Origin: Pyrinomonadaceae bacterium
Lineage (GTDB): Bacteria; Acidobacteriota; Blastocatellia; Pyrinomonadales; Pyrinomonadaceae
Reading direction: 5' to 3'
Assembly (NCBI GenBank): GCA_022843305.1
Contig: JALHNX010000013.1
Coordinates: 1 to 51,565, forward strand
DNA length: 51,565 nucleotides
Shown here piece after piece: positions 16,927 through 25,249 of this stretch (positions within the stretch are counted from its first letter, which is position 1; each line of letters opens with the position of its first letter). A program made the position numbers and the translations under genes. Under the pieces are notes generated by a model. That model searched no databases, was not told where the DNA came from, and saw only the letters and a list, made by a program, of their open reading frames with translations.

Positions 16927-16932
16927 ACTTCG

Positions 16933-18048
16933 TTATTTTAGGAGAGATTCTCCGTTCATCGGAAATTCGTTAATATTTGATTCTTTTCTGTTGCCTTGCA
17001 TAATTTCCGCGACAAATTTGGGATGGGGTGTGATGGTGATTTTTGCTTCGATCATCTTGTTTCTTTGTTCGGCATCGAGAGTTTTGTCAACTTTGTAATT
17101 TAAGATAACGTGCTTGTCGCGCATTTCTTCCAAAGCTACTTCGATGTCCCGCAGATTGTGTGAAAGCCGTTCGTAGGCAGTTAGACCGAAATCTCGAATA
17201 ATAGTCGTTAATTTGATGCTGTATGGTGTGGTGATGCTGGCTTGAATATAGTTATGGCACATCCGCTTGTGCAGTTGGCGGGCAACGACGTTTTTGTAGC
17301 CCATACTCGTTTCATAATTGAACATTCGGAACTTTCTTGCCTTGATGCTTTGCGTTACGAGCGGATTAAATCTGACGAAGGCTTTCGATTTTTGTCCTTT
17401 GCTTTCCCAGTCTTCGCGGGTTTGTAAGCCTAAAGTTTCAAACAGCCCTGAAACCAAAACGGTGTTGCCGTCGTCGCTTGTAACCGTGATGTTGGTTTTG
17501 GCGCAGACAAGTAGCGCATCTTTGATTTGGTCTTTGCTGTATGAATGACCGTTGTTCATTAATTCTTGCTGTAATTGGTGAAGGGTGAAAGTCACGCCGG
17601 CGGCATCATCGAGAAACAAACCTTGACCTTCGACGGCAAACTTTCTGAGAGCGTCTTCGACCAGTTCTTCTCTTTTTGACGGATAATAGTATTTTTCCTC
17701 TCCGTTTTTGTCTTTGAGGCTGGCGGGTTGGACGGTAACATTATATTTTTTGCCGCGACACTCAAATTCTCGGTCAAGGGATTTTAGGAATGTTCCGTTG
17801 ACGCGTTCGACTTTTCCCCAGTGATATTTGGGAATGAAATCGTATAGTTCGATGGTGTTTGAATAAGGTTTTTCGCTTGGAAGAAGTAATTCAAATAGTT
17901 CTAATTGGATAGGCTTGTCCTGTTTATACTGGGATAGTTTTTTGGTTTTTGCCAAGTCGTTCTTTCCTTTTATTGCTGGTTTTTTAATTGGTTCGTCAGT
18001 TTCTACCAATTCAAATTTGATGTTTCTGTTTTCCTTACGCCGTGCCAT
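16933..18048 (-). CDS. Iteron-type plasmid replication initiator protein
   Basis: A 371-residue protein resembling RepA/TrfA-like winged-helix initiators of broad-host-range plasmids. Family-like segments are ELYDFIPKYHWGKVERVNG, YYYPSKREELVEDALRKFA, GLFLDDAAGVTFTLHQLQQE, FETLGLQTREDW, ARQLHKRMCHNYIQ and LTTIIRDFGLTAYERLSHN. Iterons flank its 3' end. The N-terminal region is basic and disordered and contains QLELF at residues 48-52 (17893-17907), a match to the sliding-clamp-binding pentapeptide; TrfA of IncP plasmids uses QLSLF. A TATAAT hexamer at 18057-18062 lies only 8 bp before the ATG, so the transcript may have almost no leader. Confidence 0.82.
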   Translation of the reverse strand: MARRKENRNIKFELVETDEPIKKPAIKGKNDLAKTKKLSQYKQDKPIQLELFELLLPSEKPYSNTIELYDFIPKYHWGKVERVNGTFLKSLDREFECRGKKYNVTVQPASLKDKNGEEKYYYPSKREELVEDALRKFAVEGQGLFLDDAAGVTFTLHQLQQELMNNGHSYSKDQIKDALLVCAKTNITVTSDDGNTVLVSGLFETLGLQTREDWESKGQKSKAFVRFNPLVTQSIKARKFRMFNYETSMGYKNVVARQLHKRMCHNYIQASITTPYSIKLTTIIRDFGLTAYERLSHNLRDIEVALEEMRDKHVILNYKVDKTLDAEQRNKMIEAKITITPHPKFVAEIMQGNRKESNINEFPMNGESLLK

Positions 18049-18358
18049 ACCACACGATTATAGTTTGGTTTGCTCATTATCCAAAGTCAATTTGATTGAA
18101 TGGGTGTTTTCTGGTTTAGTGAGGTTCTGGGATTTGATGGCTAGTGTATTCTTTTTTAATAAAGGTAAGAAATTTAGTAGCGCGTCCGATAATGCAAAAA
18201 GTAAAATGTTAGTTAGTTGGTTTGCTTCTTTTTGGGATTGAGGTTTCGTTTTTTTGGTTGTGTAGTTCGGTTCTGGTGTGAGTTTTTTAGTGATGATAGT
18301 TACTGGAATTTTTGAGATTTGATTATCGGACGCATCTAAGTTTGTGGGTTATTTTAGA
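18049..18358. other. Non-coding region upstream of the initiator gene
   Basis: 310 bp with strong T/G bias on the plus strand. It should contain the rep promoter. A 34-codon plus-strand frame from ATG 18138 exists but shows no coding signs. No clear antisense RNA, terminator or repeat was found. Confidence 0.4.
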
Positions 18359-19207
18359 TTAAATCTGCCACGTCTTAATAAGACTTTCGCCTTCTTTCTC
18401 CTTATTGAATAGCCATTGTTTTAGGTATGTTCGGGCAGCAAATTTTTCTCTAACAGGAACGTCTTTGTTTTTTTCGTCAAGATTCAAATATATTCGGTGT
18501 TTATTTCTGCGCTCCCAATCGAAAAACTCATGTCGGTCGCGTCGTCCGAAACCTTCGCGTAGAACTGTATATGGCGCATTTTCCTTGACGGCTAAAGAAC
18601 CGACGGCATTCATAAAAATTTCCGTTAAATGCTCAAAAGCAGGATCGTCCTTAACAGTGCCACAATGTATCGTCATATAGGGACTGACGTAAGTTTTCCC
18701 TTCCGGTTCACGCTCGCGTTTTAAGCCTTCGCAGACAAACCGCGCCCAGGTCAAAATCTCTTCAATTCGCTCAAGACTCCCTGTAATGAATTTATATGGT
18801 TCTCTGATCTGTTCTTTTTCAAAATATATCGAATACGGGCTGATCAACTTCGGATTAACGCTTTCAATAAAATACTCTCCCAAATCTAAAACTTTTGATT
18901 CGGAAAGTGAGCCATCAAAAAAGACTTTTACTAAATCGTGCGTGAACCATTGATATTCGTGCGAAGCCGTGATATTTCGCGTATGATTGTGCAGAGAACC
19001 TTCGGCTGAAGCAAGTTGGCTAAAAAATGACAAATTGACCAAACCAATACCGCAACGAAAATAATGAATCCAAAACTGCGCTCCGTTATTATGCAGTAAA
19101 ATAGGGACTTGCTGATTACTTTCCCGACAATCAAAATACAATTTGCCGTTTTTATCGAGCCGCGAGCCGCTCCGAATAATATCCGCTTTCGCTGATGCCT
19201 GCCGCAT
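18359..19207 (-). CDS. Hypothetical protein, 282 residues
   Basis: I do not recognise this protein. It has no signal peptide or membrane segment. Distinct stretches are RLDKNGKLYFDCRESNQQVP, QFWIHYFRCGIGLVNLSFF, ASHEYQWFTHDLVKVFF and EFFDWERRNKHRIYLNLDEK. Its first 56 bp overlap the end of the next gene upstream in a different frame; the true start may be one of the later codons, since the first 20 residues look non-globular. It is the last gene of the run before the rep region. Confidence 0.6.
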   Translation of the reverse strand: MRQASAKADIIRSGSRLDKNGKLYFDCRESNQQVPILLHNNGAQFWIHYFRCGIGLVNLSFFSQLASAEGSLHNHTRNITASHEYQWFTHDLVKVFFDGSLSESKVLDLGEYFIESVNPKLISPYSIYFEKEQIREPYKFITGSLERIEEILTWARFVCEGLKREREPEGKTYVSPYMTIHCGTVKDDPAFEHLTEIFMNAVGSLAVKENAPYTVLREGFGRRDRHEFFDWERRNKHRIYLNLDEKNKDVPVREKFAARTYLKQWLFNKEKEGESLIKTWQI

Positions 19208-19748
19208 CGCAATCGGTTTCCGTATAAATAATCAGGTAATCGTCGGAATTGGAAATGTGTTTTTCCGTCAAAACGCATAATTCCAAAAATTCCTCAAACT
19301 CGCCTTCCTCGCCGAATTCACAGTGAACTGCTTCGCCCCACTCGCTTTCATCATCCAACGAACGAAAGAAAGGATCTTCCAAAGTCTGGTTAATTTCTTC
19401 CCAAAAAATTTCTTCAAGTTTTTCGGCGGCGATTTCTTCAGCGATATTGTTAAATTCCGACGACTCGGTGACCATCGTTTCCGCTTGGTTTTTCAGTTCG
19501 GAATTAACTGTTTCCTTTATTTCATCGGCAAGTTTTTCGACTTCGATTTCGTGTGAAAATTCTTCATCGGAAAACGATTCGGGACAAAATATTATCCCCG
19601 ATCCGTCGCTTTTTATCTCGAATTTATAGGTGTTATCGCAACTTGAAAAGCTCCCTTTGAGAGTGGTTACGTCAGATTTTTGTGGGATAGTTTCAGTTTC
19701 GATAAATTGATTTGTCCGTCCTTCTGTAATTACGTCTAAGTTAAACAT
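19152..19748 (-). CDS. Hypothetical acidic protein, 198 residues
   Basis: Very acidic (many Glu and Asp, for example EIEVEKLADEIKETVN and EFGEEGEFEEFLELC), predicted mostly helical. The N-terminal part (TLKGSFSSCDNTYKFEIKSD) looks like a small beta domain. The 3' end overlaps the downstream gene. The function is unknown; acidic proteins of this sort on plasmids and phages often bind partner proteins or mimic DNA, but nothing here proves it. Confidence 0.6.
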   Translation of the reverse strand: MFNLDVITEGRTNQFIETETIPQKSDVTTLKGSFSSCDNTYKFEIKSDGSGIIFCPESFSDEEFSHEIEVEKLADEIKETVNSELKNQAETMVTESSEFNNIAEEIAAEKLEEIFWEEINQTLEDPFFRSLDDESEWGEAVHCEFGEEGEFEEFLELCVLTEKHISNSDDYLIIYTETDCDAAGISESGYYSERLAAR

Positions 19749-19782
19749 TTAATTATAATTAAAGTTTTATACATTATCAGAC

Positions 19783-20484
19783 TCAAGCGGCGGCTTTGCC
19801 GAATAAACCTTCAGATTTTTTCCAATTTTCAAACTCGTATTCCGACATCGCCCGTGTTCCGTCTTTTTCGTAAAGGTCATCTCTTTCGCTTAAATCCCTT
19901 TTGATAGTTTCGTCCTCATAACAATAATCAATTTCGGCATAACCTGATTTTTCCAACTCGCTGCTGATTTCCTTAACTTTATCGGATAAATAGCTCTCAA
20001 AATCTTCGCGCCAGACGGGGCGCGCTATTTTCAAACGTGCGGGCAAATCATCATCGTCCGCTTCGTTTTCAAAATCAACTTCAACCGTCATCGAATTGCG
20101 GTGATGATACCGGTTGTTCGCGCCCGTTATCTCGATGGAAATTTCATCGCCCGCCGCTTCTGATCTTTCAATAAGTTTTTTGGCGTTTATGTCTTTTGCT
20201 TTTAAATCATCGGCAAAAACGCGCCCGTAAAACGCCACGCCGTCGCCCTGACAATAGCCCAAACTCCAAAAGACTTTGACGGATTCAAACCCTTTTTCCG
20301 CTAATTGATTCTGAAAATCTTCGGTTAAAAATGATGCCTCATCGTCATCGAAACGTCTGCCGCTGTTTCTCTCGTTTTCAATGGCAAATTCTTTCGCTTC
20401 ATCGCTTAACTCATCAAAAAAACGCAAACCTTTCGGACGTTTCGGTGCAAGTTTATATTTTTGGCGGAGTTCGGAAAGTTTCAT
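19783..20484 (-). CDS. Hypothetical protein with phage/plasmid-type core domain
   Basis: A 233-residue protein. The segment VKVFWSLGYCQGDGVAFYG followed by a histidine pair (RYHHRNSMTVEV) resembles a small uncharacterised domain seen in phage and plasmid proteins. N- and C-terminal parts are charged. It ends SEGLFGKAAA. It lies 12 bp downstream of the VWA gene, so it probably belongs to the same transcript. The function is unknown. Confidence 0.6.
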   Translation of the reverse strand: MKLSELRQKYKLAPKRPKGLRFFDELSDEAKEFAIENERNSGRRFDDDEASFLTEDFQNQLAEKGFESVKVFWSLGYCQGDGVAFYGRVFADDLKAKDINAKKLIERSEAAGDEISIEITGANNRYHHRNSMTVEVDFENEADDDDLPARLKIARPVWREDFESYLSDKVKEISSELEKSGYAEIDYCYEDETIKRDLSERDDLYEKDGTRAMSEYEFENWKKSEGLFGKAAA

Positions 20485-20496
20485 CTTGAAAAAAAA

Positions 20497-21885
20497 CTAT
20501 TTGAGCTTAATTTGCTCACCCCACGGTGCATTTCCCGAAACGCCGTGAGTTGCCCAAATCACCGAAAAATCCGGCTCATCGCCCGTTTCTCCGAACAAAT
20601 CGGTCAGATAAATCAGCACGTCGGGAGAAAAATCAGTCGCCGCTTTTATCAACGGGCGAAAATCCGTGCCGCCGCCGCCCGTATATGTTTGCTGTTTAAG
20701 TTCGTTTCCCGCTTCGCGCCACTCAATTTCAGTAATTTGATGAACTTCCGCATCGCCGATTATTAAAACCAAGTTCCGTTGATTTAACTCGCAAAGCGCG
20801 GCGATTTCCGCCAAAAATCTTCCCAAAAGCCCGCCGTCAATCGAACCGCTTGTGTCGAGCGCAACCGCCAGACGGCTTCCGCGCTTTTTCAATTCATCGG
20901 GCGAAAACGGCAAGATTACTCCGGCATACTTTTGGTAATCTCTTTCGAGCGAGAGCCAACGCCGCGAAGGACGCGAATAATTTTTGATGGTTTGTTCCTG
21001 AAACGCCGTTTGCACCAATGAGCGAAGAATTTGCTCCCAAGGCGTTTCCGTCTGCGGAATTTCTCCGGCGAGCCTTTGGTAAAGTTCCGGCATCGTGCCG
21101 CGAAGCATCGAAAAACGCTGCTGCCAATCCCGATTATTTTCCGGTTGGTTTGATGAATCCGCTGCAATTAAAGTGATTTTCTTATCTGCTTGCGCCGCAT
21201 TCTTATTCCGAATTTCACCAACTCGTTTTATGCGGCATAAATCGCCACCAAGCAAATCTTTTTCATATTCGGCAGCCAAGATTTTTAAAAAACAAGTGAA
21301 TTTCTGAACTTGTCCTTTGAGGAAATAATAAAGTTCTTCGCACGACCAACGATTTGCCTGCGTAAATTCAGCTCTCGTCAGATTACCGATTTTCCGTGCT
21401 TGGGATGAAATACTGTAAGAATAATGTGAGGAAGTATTTGTGTCAGTTTTGGTCGGCGAATTTGACTCGGTTTCGCTTTTTTCGAGTGCCTGCCAAATTC
21501 TTTCCAAAGTCCATGCTCCCGAAGGCGTTTTTAGTCCGGTCAGGTTCTCCAGAGCCTTGTTAATAATTGCATCGGCGGCAATATTCAAAAGCTGCGGGTT
21601 AAATTCGGCATCCTGCTTTTCCAAAACTAAAAACCTGCTCGTATGACACAGCGCGATATGCAAAATCTCGTGCAAACAGATAAACCGGCGTTCTTTGTCC
21701 GAAAAATTTTCGTAACCTGCGCCAGCGTAAATCGTGTTTCCATCGGTAAAAGCGATTGTATCTTCGTCGGTGTCATCAAAATTGCACCACAACGCGAGGC
21801 TGGCGAGTCCCGGCAAATATTCAATCGCCGATTCCAGATCGGAACGCATCCGTCTTGAATCCGAACGGCTTAATCGTGTCTGCAT
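20497..21885 (-). CDS. VWA-like protein with putative metallopeptidase domain (DUF2201)
   Basis: A 462-residue two-domain protein. The N-terminal part holds LHEILHIALCH, an HExxH zinc-peptidase motif with a further His (residues about 70-80). The C-terminal part is a VWA-like domain with the metal-ion site DTSGSIDGG, GGGGTDFRP and YLTDLFGE. A poorly conserved linker rich in Ser and Thr separates the two. Proteins of this type are encoded with MoxR-class AAA+ ATPases, here directly upstream, and act as ATPase-coupled chaperone pairs. The substrate is unknown. The ATPase gene ends 45 bp before the start. Confidence 0.85.
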   Translation of the reverse strand: MQTRLSRSDSRRMRSDLESAIEYLPGLASLALWCNFDDTDEDTIAFTDGNTIYAGAGYENFSDKERRFICLHEILHIALCHTSRFLVLEKQDAEFNPQLLNIAADAIINKALENLTGLKTPSGAWTLERIWQALEKSETESNSPTKTDTNTSSHYSYSISSQARKIGNLTRAEFTQANRWSCEELYYFLKGQVQKFTCFLKILAAEYEKDLLGGDLCRIKRVGEIRNKNAAQADKKITLIAADSSNQPENNRDWQQRFSMLRGTMPELYQRLAGEIPQTETPWEQILRSLVQTAFQEQTIKNYSRPSRRWLSLERDYQKYAGVILPFSPDELKKRGSRLAVALDTSGSIDGGLLGRFLAEIAALCELNQRNLVLIIGDAEVHQITEIEWREAGNELKQQTYTGGGGTDFRPLIKAATDFSPDVLIYLTDLFGETGDEPDFSVIWATHGVSGNAPWGEQIKLK

Positions 21886-21930
21886 TTTTTATTTGGTTTT
21901 TGAAAAGATGATTGACGCAAAAGATAGAAT

Positions 21931-23082
21931 CTAGGCGACCTGTGCGATTTGCTTTTCCGGTTCTTCAGTATTTTTTGTCGTCGCTTCGCGCTTTTCGTTG
22001 TATTTCCAAAAGGCTTTGGAATTTTCGATTTTCCAGCCTTCTTTCCAGATTTTATTGAGCAGCAGACTTCCCGCCATGGTTTGCAAATCGCGCATTGGCA
22101 AAAGATTAAATTGTTCGCCAGTCTGCTCATCAAAACGGTTGACAAGTTCTAGTAATTCTTCGGCAATTTCTTCCGTCGCTCTGGTTACAATCGCAAATGA
22201 AAGCGCGTAAATTCCGTTAAGTGTTGCAGGCAAATGCTGACCGATTTTGTCAGGCGATTTACGCTGAATTTCGAGCAGTTCCTCAACGGATTTCATATTT
22301 TTAATTTCTTCAGCCAGCATCATAAATTCTGCCGCAACTGCGTCGCCGATTATTCCGGCAACAGCAATCTGACGCAAATTTTTATCGGCTTTTCGCAGAA
22401 CTTCATAAACGTCCGAAACCTTTTTCCACGAGGCTGGGCGCGGGTAAAGCTCGTGTTTCTGCGTCCGCGCTGATTCTTCGCCGGACAGATGCTGCGGAAA
22501 AACTTTCAGAAACGCCAGAACTTCAGGAATAACGCCGATTTTGACGAAATGATTGATTGTCGCTTCAAGCTGCGGTTCGATGACAATATGAAGCAATCGC
22601 CGATTCGCTGCCGCGCCAAGTCCGCGAGCGTTTGCCATATCTTCGGGGCGATTACCCGCCGCGACGATAATCCAATCGTCGGGAATCTGAATTTCACCTT
22701 GGCGGCGTTCTTCCAAAATGCCCAAAACTGCGCCTTTCGTGTCATCCGGCGCAAGCGAAATTTCATCAAAAAACAAAACTACGGGCTTTTTATCAAGAGA
22801 TGGCGAAAGAAAGGCGGGCGGATAAAAAACTGTCTGCTTGGTTTCGTGGTCAAGTGCCGGAAGCCCGCCGATGTCGGTCGGCATTTTCTGGCAAAGCCTA
22901 ATGTCTCGCAACTCGGCATTTAGATCATCGGCAAGCTGACGCACACATTCGGATTTACCGACACCGGTTGCGCCCCAGAGCATAAAACTGTTGTTTAGAC
23001 TGCGAAGCTGTTTGATTAACTCTTTGGCTTCATCAGGGATAAAGCCGAGATACGTGTAAAAATAGGACATAGTGTTCATCAA
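21931..23082 (-). CDS. MoxR-type AAA+ ATPase, start region rebuilt by a transposon
   Basis: A 383-residue AAA+ ATPase. Walker A is WGATGVGKSE, Walker B VVLFFDEISLAPDDTKG, sensor 1 IIVAAGNRPED and the arginine-bearing segment GAAANRRLLHIVIEP. It pairs with the VWA protein downstream. Its first 15-19 codons (MNTMSYFYTYLGFI) come from the left end of the Tn3-family element at 23036-28278; in-frame ATG codons lie at 23082 and, inside the inverted repeat, 23070. The original start is at 28309 beyond the transposon and encoded MINTVSCTP before the same DEAKEL. Everything needed for ATP binding is retained. It now lies 24 bp behind the resolvase stop and is probably transcribed with that gene. Confidence 0.87.
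   Translation of the reverse strand: MMNTMSYFYTYLGFIPDEAKELIKQLRSLNNSFMLWGATGVGKSECVRQLADDLNAELRDIRLCQKMPTDIGGLPALDHETKQTVFYPPAFLSPSLDKKPVVLFFDEISLAPDDTKGAVLGILEERRQGEIQIPDDWIIVAAGNRPEDMANARGLGAAANRRLLHIVIEPQLEATINHFVKIGVIPEVLAFLKVFPQHLSGEESARTQKHELYPRPASWKKVSDVYEVLRKADKNLRQIAVAGIIGDAVAAEFMMLAEEIKNMKSVEELLEIQRKSPDKIGQHLPATLNGIYALSFAIVTRATEEIAEELLELVNRFDEQTGEQFNLLPMRDLQTMAGSLLLNKIWKEGWKIENSKAFWKYNEKREATTKNTEEPEKQIAQVA
23031..23035. repeat. Target-site duplication, left copy
   Basis: The 5-bp sequence CATCA directly precedes the left inverted repeat and is identical to 28279-28283 directly after the right one. Five-base duplications are typical for Tn3-family transposition. Confidence 0.85.
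23036..23071 (+). repeat. Tn3 left terminal inverted repeat (IRL)
   Basis: Begins GGGATAAAGCCGAGAT and ends AATAGGACATA. It matches the right repeat over 36 positions with one difference at position 4. Read on the minus strand it is translated as the N-terminus of the MoxR protein, including an ATG at 23070. Confidence 0.9.
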
Positions 23083-23106
23083 ATACGGTGTGAAGTTATT
23101 TTTTTC

Positions 23107-23691
23107 TTATTTCCGTAAAGATTTTGCTGTTTCCTTTGACTTTGTTTGCGGACAGTAACGATAAAGCGTCGATCTTGAGACCTGTAGGGTGCGACAAACT
23201 TCCGCCACGCTGACTTCAGGATCGTTCAACAGTCGTTGTCCCATTTCGATTTGCTTGGATGTTAATTTGGGTGGTCTTCCGCCGAGTCTGCCGCGCACAC
23301 GAGCGGCTTTTAATCCGGCATTCGTGCGTTCCCGAATCAATTCCCGCTCAAATTCAGCTAAAGCCCCAAAGACGTGGAAGATTAATTTTCCACCTGATGT
23401 AGTAGTGTCAATTTTTTCTTGCAAACTCATCAATCCGACGCCTCGCTCTTTCAGAAGATTGACCGTTTCAATCAAATGTTTAAGCGAGCGTCCAAGACGA
23501 TCAAGTTTCCAAACCACCAACGTATCACCACGACGGGCGAACTCAATTGCCTCGGATAGTCCTTTTCGGGAATCAACCGCGCCGCTTGCCACATCGCGGA
23601 AGATTTTTTCACACCCGGCTTTGGCAAGCGCATCCTCCTGCAATTCTAAATGCTGGTCGAGTGTTGAAACTCGCGCATAACCAAGATTCAT
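23107..23691 (-). CDS. tnpR: Serine resolvase of the Tn3-family transposon
   Basis: A 194-residue small serine recombinase that resolves transposition cointegrates. The catalytic Ser is in GYARVSTLDQ, and the catalytic domain continues with VVWKLDRLGRSLKHLIE and FHVFGALAEFERELIRERT. The C-terminal Hin/resolvase helix-turn-helix is VSVAEVCRTLQVSRSTLYRY. The gene ends only 36 bp inside the left inverted repeat. No other recombinase is present in the unit. Confidence 0.95.
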   Translation of the reverse strand: MNLGYARVSTLDQHLELQEDALAKAGCEKIFRDVASGAVDSRKGLSEAIEFARRGDTLVVWKLDRLGRSLKHLIETVNLLKERGVGLMSLQEKIDTTTSGGKLIFHVFGALAEFERELIRERTNAGLKAARVRGRLGGRPPKLTSKQIEMGQRLLNDPEVSVAEVCRTLQVSRSTLYRYCPQTKSKETAKSLRK

Positions 23692-24036
23692 AATCTAAAT
23701 TTATTTTTTGTAATTTACAAAACAAATGTTGTTGGAGAATATCCTAAAAGTCAGTCGAAGGCAATAATTTTAGGACATAGATTTTGGGACGAGTTTTGAT
23801 ACAGGAAAACCATGCCTTAAAAGGTAGAATTGAAGATTTGTTAAAGCGTCCTAAAAACGGGCGTTTTTGAGACAAGTAATAAAATGGGTGCCAATCTGAA
23901 AACGTGGCGCTTTCAAGACGTTTAAGCTTCAGAATTAACTCCGAGTCTTTATATTCCAAAAGCAGGAAGTTAGGTATCTCGCGCCGAGACACCACGTAAA
24001 TACGGCTGTTTTCAGGCATGTTAAATATACGTCATT
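23692..24036. other. Candidate res site region
   Basis: 345 bp between the resolvase and passenger genes with no credible coding frame. It contains several TCCTAAAA/TTTTAGGA half-sites (about 23738, 23771 and 23851), the same hexamer type found upstream of the transposase (about 25207 and 25235). Tn3 res sites consist of three inverted-repeat resolvase subsites next to tnpR, so this is the likely place. Confidence 0.45.
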
Positions 24037-25050
24037 TTAATGGTAAGTGTATAAATAGCGCTTGTAGTGAACCGCTGAACCATTAAGTTGCTCAATCGAA
24101 TAATAGATTCCTTCCCATCCTACATCTACCAGAATAACATCCCAATCCTTTCCTTCATTCAAGCTGATAAAACCAACGGCGCTATCGGTGGTGTCCGCCC
24201 AATTGTCAGTGTTAAGATCCGGCGCAGTTTCGACCCGCTCTTCGACACCCGTACTACGTGAAATTTTCATTTCTTTAAGCACCCGCTTTCCATCGAGGAA
24301 AAACCGGCAAATCTCAACGGACTCAACAAAATTCTTTTTCTCTAACTCTTTCAGTATTTCCTTCTTGTATTTCGGCCATGCCCACTTCTGGTATATTCTT
24401 TCCTTCTGCTGCATTTCTTCTTCAATCTTCTGCTTTCTCTTTTCAGGCGATAATTTTTTTACCTTCCCAATGTCCAACTGGATGATTGCGCGCCCTTTCC
24501 GTATCGGAAACTTCTTCACGCGAATCAGCGAATCAGGAGCATAACAAGCATCTGTAACAAGGGGTCGTACCGTTCGCAGATAGGGATTGTTTTTTATATT
24601 CATTGAAACAGAAACACCCTTTCCTGTTGAAATCCATGCACTTGCCGGAAGTCCGCGTATGGCAAGCCCCAGGGAATCAGAATTTTTGGGTTCGGGTGAC
24701 ATTCGAGCCAGCGATCCAGGCATGTCACCCCTAAACGAATGGACACATCCAAACTCCGCCCATAGAAGCTTGTCGCTGAAGACCCTGTCGAAACCGAGAA
24801 CATCGAATCTCTTCTCTGCCTCCTTTGCTCCGATGACATGGACGATTTTGACGACCGTAGGGGCTTGACCACTCGAAAAAAGCCAAACTTTCTCACCACG
24901 GTCCAATGATGTTCCGGAGTATATGCCAAGACAGTTGAAGAAGTTAATGAATGTGTTCTTTTCGTAAGAGAACTCAAACTGGGCGAGTGCCGGCATGGAA
25001 GCAATGAAAACAACGCTTAAACAAAATATAAAATATCGAAACTTCAGCAT
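24037..25050 (-). CDS. Exported passenger protein of unknown function
   Basis: A 337-residue protein with a signal peptide (YFIFCLSVVFIASMPALAQ, residues about 5-24). The mature part has no motif I recognise. It includes a highly charged helix (KKLSPEKRKQKIEEEMQQKE) and a C-terminal beta-rich part (WDVILVDVGWEGIYYSIEQL). AAAGGAAAC provides a good ribosome-binding site. It is the only cargo of the transposon, so it may confer a selectable surface or periplasmic trait, but no resistance family is evident. Confidence 0.7.
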   Translation of the reverse strand: MLKFRYFIFCLSVVFIASMPALAQFEFSYEKNTFINFFNCLGIYSGTSLDRGEKVWLFSSGQAPTVVKIVHVIGAKEAEKRFDVLGFDRVFSDKLLWAEFGCVHSFRGDMPGSLARMSPEPKNSDSLGLAIRGLPASAWISTGKGVSVSMNIKNNPYLRTVRPLVTDACYAPDSLIRVKKFPIRKGRAIIQLDIGKVKKLSPEKRKQKIEEEMQQKERIYQKWAWPKYKKEILKELEKKNFVESVEICRFFLDGKRVLKEMKISRSTGVEERVETAPDLNTDNWADTTDSAVGFISLNEGKDWDVILVDVGWEGIYYSIEQLNGSAVHYKRYLYTYH

Positions 25051-25238
25051 GGCTTGTTTCCTTTTGTACTAGCTAACTTTAAGTTATACGGAATTTAATT
25101 CGGTATAAAAATTTTGCGAAAAACTGTTTTACAGAAATTGCGCTGGAAAAGTGCCGATTTTTGTAAAACCAAAACCTTTTGAATTGGTCCCCCAAAGGGT
25201 CGTTTTTTAGGACTCACGAAAAGAGCGTAAGCGTGTCC

Positions 25239-25249
25239 TATAATATATT
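25239..25249 (+). promoter_or_regulatory. -10 element directly before tnpA
   Basis: TATAAT at 25239-25244 ends 5 bp before the tnpA ATG, so the predicted transcript starts at about the A of ATG and would be leaderless. No ribosome-binding site is present, in agreement. No good -35 is seen. TTTTTAGGAC and GTGTCCTA at about 25205-25240 may be a resolvase operator. Confidence 0.45.

Noticed and set aside
23744..24019. 91-residue open frame between resolvase and passenger gene
   Set aside because: No ribosome-binding site, no recognisable domain, and it covers the likely res region. Treated as chance.
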